NCBI RefSeq assembly: GCF_029335315.1
Contig: NZ_JARJLT010000172.1
Span: 1-64,000, forward strand
DNA from: Pseudomonas citronellolis
GTDB taxonomy: Bacteria; Pseudomonadota; Gammaproteobacteria; Pseudomonadales; Pseudomonadaceae
DNA: 64,000 nucleotides
Direction of reading: 5' to 3'
Program-made: the position numbers and the translations under genes
Notes under the pieces: generated by a model
Database searches by the model: none
Told to the model about the DNA's origin: nothing
Seen by the model: only the letters and a program-made list of their open reading frames with translations
In this document: in pieces, positions 38,201-43,862 of the stretch
Layout of the letters: every line of letters begins with the position of its first letter
Position numbering within the stretch: the stretch's first letter is position 1

Positions 38201-38718
38201 AGCAAAGGCTGGACATCCTTGAGGATGCAGAGCTAGCCGCTGCCGGAATCTCGACAGCGTCACTGGCGAAGGCTGTACTGGCGGGCGGCGGCCAGCTGCT
38301 CAGCAAGGTGGTAGGGGCACTGAAGGGGCAGGGTGCAAAAGTTGCACAAACTGCAGAAGCAACCTTGCAAGTGCCTGGGAGAGTACAGAGTCGAGTAAAT
38401 CTACGAAATGGGAGTCAAGCTGAGGGGGCTGGTTGGAATCACCTGACAAATGAACACTATTCCCCAGTAAAAAATAAAAGCCAGTTCACTGTCCTGCAGG
38501 AAGAACTACGCCAAATTTTGCAGAGCAAAGAGGTTGTTAATACGCCAATTACAAAGATACTGTCGAGCGCTGATGGTCCGCGATATGTCCGTGAGGTTGA
38601 TTTGGGAAGAAGCATTGGAACCGATAAATTCAATAATTTCTCTCAGACAACCAAGATGACGGTGCTCACAGACGAGGTGGGAAATTTGGTTTCAGCGTTC
38701 CCGGGGGTGCTCAAATGA
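32227..38718 (+). CDS. CdiA/FHA-type two-partner secreted exoprotein with C-terminal toxin
   Basis: 2163 aa from ATG at 32227. The signal peptide (~28 residues) precedes a TPS secretion domain at ~30-300, with the paired-Cys GVTCSGCGFINTPRVTLTTG segment. Long filamentous-haemagglutinin beta-helix repeats (LDNRNG, LNNDQG, SAGRDL units) run to ~1480. A non-repeat Ala/Gly-rich region precedes AKNSTQYNHELHRK at ~1900, where many CdiA proteins carry VENN. The last ~100 residues (GWNHLTNEHY..REVDLGRSIGTDKF..LVSAFPGVLK) are encoded at lower GC and form the likely toxin tip, perhaps an RNase. An immunity-like gene overlaps its stop. No TpsB/CdiB gene is present in the window. Confidence 0.85.
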   Translation: MNTRHPLNQALASALAALLFLNPLVATAAQLAVDAAAGGNTSLGAAGNGVPIVNIATPNGSGLSHNRFESFNVGQQGLILNNATGKTASTQLGGIVLGNPNLRGQAAQKILNEVTSGSPAQLRGYTEVAGQGAHVIVAAPGGVTCSGCGFINTPRVTLTTGKPILASERLQGYDVDGGAISIEGAELNAGNVDQFELITRSAKLNADLYAKQLSVVAGRNQVDAETLAATAKPEDGSARPQLAIDSSALGGMYANSIRLVGTEAGVGVKLAGNMAASAGDIRIDANGKLELAQASASADLSLKGQDVALSGPAYAGGSASVQATGALSNAQSLAAGSSVQLSAASLSNSGVIEAGVSPQGKGDLSITARTLRNTGSLIASRNLNASAATLDNRNGRIGGQLIRISGDSLDNRQGLFAAGQGLTFDLDHLDNREQGLLSSRGQIDGRVGALDNQAGSLFANGRVAISGGDFFNAGGQVSARSIDFSLRGALDNSAGLIEAADQLTLAAASLNNDQGRLRALGPQGTTRITTSGLLDNRNGSLESAAQSLLITSGSLLNDGGSVRHLGSGDFGLDLAQAGLAGGSFISNGSLSYQASRWTNASLIQARDLSLDIGQLTQTASGQLLASSTFNGTGGDWNNAGTLAGGTATRIDLSGQLDNSGRLTSDGDLNVRAASLNNHGTLGSGANLRVETPTLLNENGLIFSGADMTLRVGSFTNRFADVFSLGALDLAADDAGNRAARLDNLSATLESQGDMRLSVSALNNARAVLVVNDAGKYTAQIVEVNCYKYLNDSIADCSGKRNGVWEITERDKLDVLQASAASSISAGGDLRIDADLLSNTSSQIAAGGDLYATVRRLSNQGVVTGESETFRVFVSQRTNNMGSWRDEADAFSDRYWYLSPNYVDDPAGLVSGLSHFLARTERELTQYHQTTQLTQDSQTYAAIIQAAGNVEINASELIDNSVIRNHYSYVNPGDKTLDTGVSTPLPLNPQLPPDQAQQAVDPLSLPGFQLPQGNNGLFHVSPPGQAYLIETNPALTGMKHFLGSDYLLGLLGYDPAQAQKRLGDGLYEQRLIQQAVVARTGQRYIDGIASDEALFKYLMDNAIAYKDSLDLTLGVALSAEQVAALTHDIVWLQDQVVNGEHVLVPVLYLAQAKHRLAPNGALIQGRDVSLISGGGLNNQGTLRASHDLSATALNIGNSGLLEANRRLQLLATDSIRNAQGGVIKGRDLSLTALTGDVINERSVTRIDSAQGKRSWTASFADSAARIEADNDLTISAGRDLNNIGGVLKAGNDLSLSAGRDLNLNAAQTTNGQVNGSRHRDQQIEQLGGEVSAGRDLDLNAGRDLTATASHLGAGRDAALSAGRDVTLSSAANESHSYSKTKKITAQHDHVEQQGTTLTAGGDVTVSAGENLTLKASKIGAGNEAYLVAGDKLELLADYDSDYSLYDKKSKGSFGSKKTRRDEVTDVKAIGSQISAGGDLTLLSGGDQKYQGATLESGHDIALVSGGEVTFEVVKDLHQESHEKSSVNLAWQSAKGKGQTDETLRQSQLVAQGELAIRAVDGLNIDLKQIDRKNVSQTINAMVQADPNLAWLKDAEARGDVDWRRVKEVHDSFKYSNSGMGPAAQLAVAIVVSVMTYGAASAAIGAGATAGSAMSAGVAATATTDAVAAGWANVALASASSSLASTGAVSTINNKGDLGAALKDTLSSDSLRQAMIAGAVGGLTTGYFDDLAGTKTKFVDGKVVVDLSSANGVASFAANQALQNLTSAALNKAAGGPANFGDALKDSLYNTLAAAGFNAVGDFGQAHKLETGSGQMMVLHALMGGLAAEARGESFSTGAVAAGLNEAVVKDLDALVGSYSPENREALLSMSSQLLGLVATVAQDPTADAAKLETGAWVAKNSTQYNHELHRKNAESFAEGALDFCKKQPAYCGPGADQVSEQDMMDALAATAAHGQGIEKVKPEALRLVNQFLANPDLADTLRNDLFSPSASEQQRLDILEDAELAAAGISTASLAKAVLAGGGQLLSKVVGALKGQGAKVAQTAEATLQVPGRVQSRVNLRNGSQAEGAGWNHLTNEHYSPVKNKSQFTVLQEELRQILQSKEVVNTPITKILSSADGPRYVREVDLGRSIGTDKFNNFSQTTKMTVLTDEVGNLVSAFPGVLK

Positions 38719-39056
38719 AGCTGATAGGGAGTGCTACTGAAAAAGAGATTAGAGAGGCGCTGATTTCGTCTGCCTCCTATATTTTTGGAAATTTAACTAT
38801 CATTGTGTTTCTTGAGAAAATGCTTGGTGCGCTCTCATCTGTCTATGTTCTTGGTCATACTCCTGATCAGGGTGAGGATTTTTATGTAGTGCTTGTGAAT
38901 GGCTCCGTAATTGCTAGATTTGAAGTTTCCAGGGTCGGTAATGCTGAGCCGAAAAGTTTTACCACTACAAGTGTGCATGAGTATCGCAAGGCTCTTCGAG
39001 GGCGTCGCTCGCAATTGAAATTGGCGATAGCAGTAGCCTTGGCAACAGGGAAGTAA
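38715..39056 (+). CDS. Probable CdiI-type immunity protein
   Basis: 113 aa, ATGA overlap with the exoprotein gene and much lower GC than the sequence before it. No domain recognised (MKLIGSATEKEIREALISS at the start). Small size, coupling to the toxin tip and base composition are the standard signature of a CdiA-CT/CdiI cassette. The function is therefore inferred from position: it should neutralise the C-terminal toxin in producing cells. Confidence 0.7.
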   Translation: MKLIGSATEKEIREALISSASYIFGNLTIIVFLEKMLGALSSVYVLGHTPDQGEDFYVVLVNGSVIARFEVSRVGNAEPKSFTTTSVHEYRKALRGRRSQLKLAIAVALATGK

Positions 39057-39097
39057 CACTGGTTCTATTCGAAGGAAAAGGAGACAGGAAAAGGGAA

Positions 39098-39163
39098 CAG
39101 ATTTATTTTTTCTACTCTAAAGCTGACCGGTCGAGCAGGATTAGAGTGCATTAAATAAATCTG
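39098..39163. repeat. Nested inverted repeat next to the IS110 element
   Basis: Outer arms CAGATTTATTT (39098-39108) and AAATAAATCTG (39153-39163) are perfect 11-bp complements. Inner arms ACTCTAA (39114-39120) and TTAGAGT (39141-39147) are perfect 7-bp complements, and a GACCGGTC palindrome lies in the loop. The left arm is preceded by AAAAGGGAA without a visible mirror image on the right, where IS sequence starts. This looks like a palindromic target cut by the insertion. Confidence 0.6.
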
Positions 39164-40328
39164 AGAATCATCTAGCCGGCCTCCCCACCTCGTGGAGGTG
39201 GCGCAAAATTCAAGGTGCGAACATTGTCTTTTGCGAGGAGGAGGCCGTGATGAAATTCTGTGGCATCGATCTGCATTCGAACAACAGTGTCGTAGTGGTT
39301 ACCGACGAAGGGGACCAGGTCATGGTCAGCCGGCGCTGCCCCAATGAACGGGCGAAGATCCTTCACGTGCTGGCGCCCTATCGGGACGAGTTGGCCGGCG
39401 TGGTGGTCGAGTCGACCTACAACGGGTATTGGCTGGTGAATGGGCTCATGGCGGCGGGTTATCCGGTAAAGCTGGCCAACACCGTGGCCATGAAGCGTTA
39501 TGACAGTCTGAAGCACTCCGACGACAAGGACGATGCCGCCTTCCTGGCGCACTTGCTGCGCCTGGGGATTCTGCCGACCGGCTACATCCATCTACCGTAG
39601 CAGCGTGCGCTACGGGATCTGGCACGCAAACGCATGCAGTTGGTGCGCAGCCGCACGCAACATGTCCTGGCGGTGGAGAACATTCTGGCTCGCCAGTCGG
39701 GACAGCAGTTCAGCGGCACGTTGATCAAACAGCTTTCAGCGACCTTGGTTGACCGGCTGAGCCTGCCAACCGAGGTCGCTTTGGCGATAAAGGCCAATGT
39801 GGCGGTCATCGAAACGCTCAATGTGCAAATTGACGCTCTGGAGCGGTATCTGCTGCAACGTAGCCAATTGCGGGAGGAGTTCGCTCTGTTGAAATCGATG
39901 CCGGGTATTGGCGAAGTGCTAGCCACGGTTATCATGCTCGAGACGGGAGATATCGAGCGTTTTGCCTATGCCGGCACGTTCGCCTCCTATGCCCGCTGCG
40001 TGGCCAGCGCCCATTATTCGAATGGCAAGAAGAAGGGCGAAGGCAATAGCAAGAATGGCAACGCCTACCTGATCTGGGCCCTTATCGAGGCGGCGAACTA
40101 TGCACGGCGCTTCAGTACGGAGGCCAAGCGCTTCTTCGAGAAGAAACGCTCCAAAACCAATAACGTGGTAGCGACCAAGGCGCTGGCGCACAAGTTGGCG
40201 CGCGCGAGTTATCACATCCTCAAGGCGCACAAACCCTTCGATGCCAAGCGCTGCTTCGTCTGAGTGATGGTCAAGGTGAGAACAGATCCGCTCGCAAAGG
40301 GACTGGGCCGAGAGCCCATAAATCTGAG
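39155..40328 (+). mobile_element. IS110-family insertion sequence (ends tentative)
   Basis: The 11-base direct repeat ATAAATCTGAG occurs at 39155-39165 and 40318-40328, enclosing the transposase and short flanks. IS110-type elements lack terminal inverted repeats and recombine at a short core shared by donor and target, so such repeats may mark the ends. A 7-bp hairpin (39185-39201) lies in the left flank, where the guide RNA of some IS110 elements is encoded. If the element is of the IS1111 subgroup its right end could extend further into the gene-free stretch after 40328. Confidence 0.55.
39250..40263 (+). pseudogene. IS110-family transposase interrupted by one in-frame amber codon
   Basis: Start ATG 39250 follows a strong AGGAGG. 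The first part has the RuvC-like DEDD acids (FCGIDLHSNN, VVVEST, SDDKDDAAFLAHLLR). TAG at 39598-39600 stops it after GYIHLP. The same frame continues at once (QRALRDLARKRMQLVR) through the Tnp-20 domain (SMPGIGEVLATVIMLETGD, YARCVAS, GNSKNGNAYLIWALIEAANYA) to TGA at 40263. Read through, it would be 337 aa, full length for the family. One substitution from CAG, GAG or AAG would explain it. A readthrough product cannot be excluded, but inactivation is the simpler reading. Confidence 0.85.
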
Positions 40329-40360
40329 TGGAGGTCTGCTCTCACCGCCTGAGTGGCGGT
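40275..40360 (+). other. Structured non-coding segment at the IS110 3' end
   Basis: GGTGAGAACAGATC at 40275-40288 pairs, with two mismatches, with the GGTCTGCTCTCACC arm ending at 40346. This forms a long hairpin of ~72 bases that contains the right-hand ATAAATCTGAG copy and a GGGC-CGAGA-GCCC mini-hairpin. A second perfect hairpin, ACCGCC-TGAGT-GGCGGT, follows at 40344-40360. These could be an IS end structure or part of an IS110/IS1111 guide (bridge) RNA; I cannot tell which. Confidence 0.4.
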
Positions 40361-41180
40361 AACCGGGTCGTCCGCCAGATGAGCCCAGTGAGACTGGACG
40401 CGTGCGTCTTGATGCGAGCCAGCGCTCTGTGCGCCCCCCCCTGGACATCAAGGCGGCACCAACGTTTCTCTGGGGCGCTCCGGCGCCAGGGTGGCAGGGC
40501 GTACGCTTCGCCACTTGAACCTGATGGGTGACTGGCACGACGCGGTCGTAGCCATACACGAGGAAACGGGTACGGACGGTTCCGTCGGCCGGGTTGGAAG
40601 TGCAGATCATTCCGCTAGAGAAAAGCGGGACGTGTGGGCTTTGGGTCTTGACGTCAGGCCGGCTAATGGGTGTCCTCTTTTTCTCATGCTGCTCGCTGAC
40701 ACCAGGTGCGATCTCTCCTCTTCTTTCCACCCCAGCGACGGCAACGTCCCGGCCAGTTCTCGCTCGCTGCGTCGCCCGACTACCCTGCAGCGGGTGAGCC
40801 GCGTGCTGTGGGAGCACCCTCGACATGGGCGTGGTCATCGCCGCCCGGCGGGTCTGTCCTGAATTGAACAGTGGCCGGTGCTCTTCGGGCGCAGCCGTCC
40901 ACGGCACGCCAACCTGACGACTTTCTCCCTTGGCGACAGCGTGTTCGCCAGTGGCCTTCGCCCCCCGGCTGACCGTTCGCGCCCGATTGCCGATCCGCCG
41001 CCAAACGGAATTGGCGGTTCGCCGGTCTCCCGTCTAGCCTCTTTCGACATAACGAGATAGCGCAACCCCAACCGTGATCAGCCCAGTGCCCCCCCTTCCA
41101 AGGAGTGCATCGTCGATGCGGAAGTAACACCTGGCTGGTGAAACAAGAGTCGCGTGACGCACCTACAGGAAAGCGTGCTC
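40361..41180. other. Gene-free stretch between the IS element and narK
   Basis: About 0.8 kb with no coding region I can support. An open minus-strand frame (40212-40907) crosses the transposase end and has a composition unlike a real protein. No TTGAT-N4-ATCAA box, NarL heptamer cluster or sigma-54 site was found before narK. In P. aeruginosa, narXL sits here; those genes are absent. Part of the stretch may be IS-derived. Confidence 0.5.
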
Positions 41181-43829
41181 ATGAATTCGACCATCCCCGC
41201 GCGGGACCAGTACCGGGCCCTGGGTCTGTCGACCCTGGCGTTCACGCTGTGCTTTGCCGTCTGGACGCTGTTCTCCATCCTCGGCCTGCAGATAAAGACC
41301 GAATTCGGCCTGACCGACACCCAGCTCGGCCTGCTGATGGCGACGCCGGTGCTGACCGGCTCGATCTCACGCATCTTCCTCGGCCTGTGGACCGACCGCT
41401 ACGGCGGCCGCTGGGTATTCGGCATCCTGATGCTGGCCTCCGCGGTGTGCGTGTACCTGCTGACCTTCGCCAACAGCTTCCCGATGCTGCTGGTCGCGGC
41501 GCTGGGCGTGGGCCTGGCCGGCGGCGGTTTCATCGTCGGCACCGCCTACACCGCCACCTGGTTCGAGCCGGGGCGCCAGGGCACCGCGCTGGGCATCTTC
41601 GGCGCCGGCAACGTTGGCGCCGGCCTGACCAACCTCGCCGCGCCGTTGCTGATGCTCGCCCTGGGCTGGCGCGGCGCCGCCCTGGTGTACGCGTCGGTGC
41701 TCGGCGCGATGGGCATCGGCTTCATCCTGCTGGCCAAGACCGACCCGCAGGCCGCCACCCGCCAGGCCAAGGCCATCCCGCTGGCCGAACAACTGGCGCC
41801 GCTGGCCGAGCTACGCGTGTGGCGCTTCTCGCTGTACTACTTCTTCGTCTTCGGCGCCTTCGTCGCCCTCGCCCTGTGGCTGCCGCACTACCTGATGGAG
41901 GTGTATGGCCTGGGCCTGGCCGCCGCCGGTTTCATCGCCGCGCTGTACACGGTGCCGGCCTCGCTGTTCCGCATCCTCGGCGGCTGGCTGTCGGACCGCT
42001 ACGGCGCGCGCCGGGTGATGTACTGGACTCTCAGCCTGTCGGTGATCTGCACCTTCCTGCTCAGCTATCCCCCCACCCGCTACATCGTCACCGGTGTGCG
42101 CGGCGAGGTGGAATTCGCCATGCACCTGGGGCTGGTCGGCTTCGCCGCGATCATCATCGTGCTGGGCTTCTTCATGTCCCTGGGCAAGGCGGCGGTGTTC
42201 AAGCACATCCCCACCTACTACCCGCAGCACGTCGGCGTGGTCGGCGGCCTGGTGGGGATGATGGGCGGCCTGGGCGGTTTCCTGCTGCCGCTGACCTTTG
42301 GGATGCTCAACGACGTGGTCGGCATCTGGCAGAGCTGCTTCATGCTGCTGTTCCTGATCGCCGCCGGCGCCCTGGCCTGGATGCACTACGCGATCCGCAT
42401 GGCCGAGCGCGTGGAATGGACCCAGAGCACCCCCTCCCGGGACCTGCCGGAGCTTTCCACCCCCAGCAGCTTCGTGCTGCAGGATTGGCATCCGCAGGAC
42501 CCGGCGTTCTGGGAGGCCAAGGGCAAACGCATCGCCACGCGCAACCTGTGGATCTCGATTCCCTGCCTGCTGTTGGCGTTCGCCATCTGGATGGTCTGGT
42601 CGGTGGTGGTGGCCAAGCTGCCGCTGGCCGGTTTCGAGTACAGCGCCAACCAGCTGTTCTGGCTGGCCGCCCTGCCCGGCCTGTCCGGTGCCACGCTGCG
42701 CATCTTCTACAGCTTCATGGTGCCGATCTTCGGCGGCCGGCGCTGGACCGCGCTGTCCACCGCCTCGCTGCTGCTGCCGGCGCTGTGGATCGGCTTTGCC
42801 GTGCAGAACCCCAACACCTCGTACCTGGTGATGTTGATCCTCGCCCTGCTCTGCGGCCTGGGCGGCGGCAACTTCTCCTCGAGCATGGCGAACATCTCGT
42901 TCTTCTTCCCCAAACAGGAAAAAGGCTCGGCGATGGGCCTGAACGCCGGCCTGGGCAACCTGGGCGTGAGCGTCATGCAGTTCGCCGTGCCGCTGTGCAT
43001 CACCCTGGCGGTGTTCGGCAGCCTGGGCGGCGAGCCGCAGATGACCGCCGCCGGCACCCCGCTGTGGCTGCAGAACGCCGGCTTCATCTGGGTGCCTTTC
43101 ATCATCCTCGCCACCGTGGCGGCCTGGTTCGGCATGAACGATATCGCCAGCGCCAAGTCGTCCTTCGCCGACCAGATGGCGATCTTCAAGCGCAAGCACA
43201 CCTGGCTGATGAGCGTGCTCTACACCGGCACCTTCGGCAGCTTCATCGGTTTCTCCGCCGGCTTCCCGCTGCTGGCCGGGCACCTGTTCCCCGGTGTCGA
43301 CGTGCTCAAGTTCGCCTTCCTCGGGCCGCTGATCGGCGCGCTGGCCCGCGCCTTCACCGGTGGCCTGGCGGACCGCTTCGGCGGCGGGCGGATCAGCCTC
43401 TGGGTGTTCGTCGCCATGGCCGGCTGCGTATTCGGCGTGCTGTTCTTCATCGCCGGCAAGGACCAGCCGGGCGCCTTCTGGGGCTTCCTGGCGATGTTCC
43501 TGCTGCTGTTCTTCTTCTCCGGGGTGGGCAACGCCAGCACCACGCAGATGATCCCGGCGATCTTCCGCATCCAGACGCCGCGCCTGTTCCCCGACCTGCC
43601 CGCCGAGCAGCAGGGCCTGCAGAGCGAGAAGGAGTCCGCCGCCGCGGTGGGCTTCATCTCGGCGGTAGCGGCCTACGGCGGCTTCTTCATCCCGAAATCG
43701 TTCGGCAGTTCGTTCGACCTCACTGGAGGCCCCGAGTGGGCGCTCTACGGGTTCATCGTGTTCTACGGGCTGTGTATCGCGCTGACCTGGTTCTACTACA
43801 CCCGTGGCAATGCCGAGGTGCGCTGCTAA
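41181..43829 (+). CDS. narK: Fused NarK1-NarK2 nitrate/nitrite transporter
   Basis: 882 aa from ATG at 41181 (AGGA about 10 bases upstream). Two complete MFS transporters of the nitrate/nitrite porter family lie in tandem, each with 12 predicted TM segments. Residues 1-~420 are NarK1-like (nitrate/proton symport) and ~455-882 NarK2-like (nitrate/nitrite exchange); the linker is around AERVEWTQSTPSRDLPELS. Nitrate signature motifs are visible in each half (GNVGAGLTNL; GNLGVSVMQF). P. aeruginosa has two separate genes; the fused form is known from Paracoccus. It is the first gene of the nar operon, with narG 33 bases downstream. Confidence 0.92.
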   Translation: MNSTIPARDQYRALGLSTLAFTLCFAVWTLFSILGLQIKTEFGLTDTQLGLLMATPVLTGSISRIFLGLWTDRYGGRWVFGILMLASAVCVYLLTFANSFPMLLVAALGVGLAGGGFIVGTAYTATWFEPGRQGTALGIFGAGNVGAGLTNLAAPLLMLALGWRGAALVYASVLGAMGIGFILLAKTDPQAATRQAKAIPLAEQLAPLAELRVWRFSLYYFFVFGAFVALALWLPHYLMEVYGLGLAAAGFIAALYTVPASLFRILGGWLSDRYGARRVMYWTLSLSVICTFLLSYPPTRYIVTGVRGEVEFAMHLGLVGFAAIIIVLGFFMSLGKAAVFKHIPTYYPQHVGVVGGLVGMMGGLGGFLLPLTFGMLNDVVGIWQSCFMLLFLIAAGALAWMHYAIRMAERVEWTQSTPSRDLPELSTPSSFVLQDWHPQDPAFWEAKGKRIATRNLWISIPCLLLAFAIWMVWSVVVAKLPLAGFEYSANQLFWLAALPGLSGATLRIFYSFMVPIFGGRRWTALSTASLLLPALWIGFAVQNPNTSYLVMLILALLCGLGGGNFSSSMANISFFFPKQEKGSAMGLNAGLGNLGVSVMQFAVPLCITLAVFGSLGGEPQMTAAGTPLWLQNAGFIWVPFIILATVAAWFGMNDIASAKSSFADQMAIFKRKHTWLMSVLYTGTFGSFIGFSAGFPLLAGHLFPGVDVLKFAFLGPLIGALARAFTGGLADRFGGGRISLWVFVAMAGCVFGVLFFIAGKDQPGAFWGFLAMFLLLFFFSGVGNASTTQMIPAIFRIQTPRLFPDLPAEQQGLQSEKESAAAVGFISAVAAYGGFFIPKSFGSSFDLTGGPEWALYGFIVFYGLCIALTWFYYTRGNAEVRC

Positions 43830-43862
43830 AGCCGGCGGCGCGCCCAGACAAGGAGGAGAGAC

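Noticed and set aside
37800-38400. VENN pretoxin motif in the CdiA-type protein
   Set aside because: The expected position carries AKNSTQYN; no VENN is present, so the toxin boundary was judged from composition instead.
32200-38718. CRISPR-like array in the repeat-rich exoprotein gene
   Set aside because: The repeats are degenerate, in frame and encode haemagglutinin beta-helix units; there are no constant repeats with unique spacers and no cas genes.
40361-40860. Group II intron or other catalytic RNA in the gene-free stretch
   Set aside because: No GUGYG-type 5' end with a matching domain V hairpin and no reverse transcriptase gene could be seen.
40212-40907. Minus-strand frame of 231 codons after the IS element
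   Set aside because: It overlaps the transposase end, has Arg/Ser/Pro-rich low-complexity composition and no family or ribosome site. Similar spurious frames are common in structured IS flanks.
40264-41180. ANR box or NarL sites before narK
   Set aside because: I looked for TTGAT-N4-ATCAA with up to two mismatches by eye and for clustered TACYYMT heptamers and found none convincing. A weight-matrix scan could still find a weak one.
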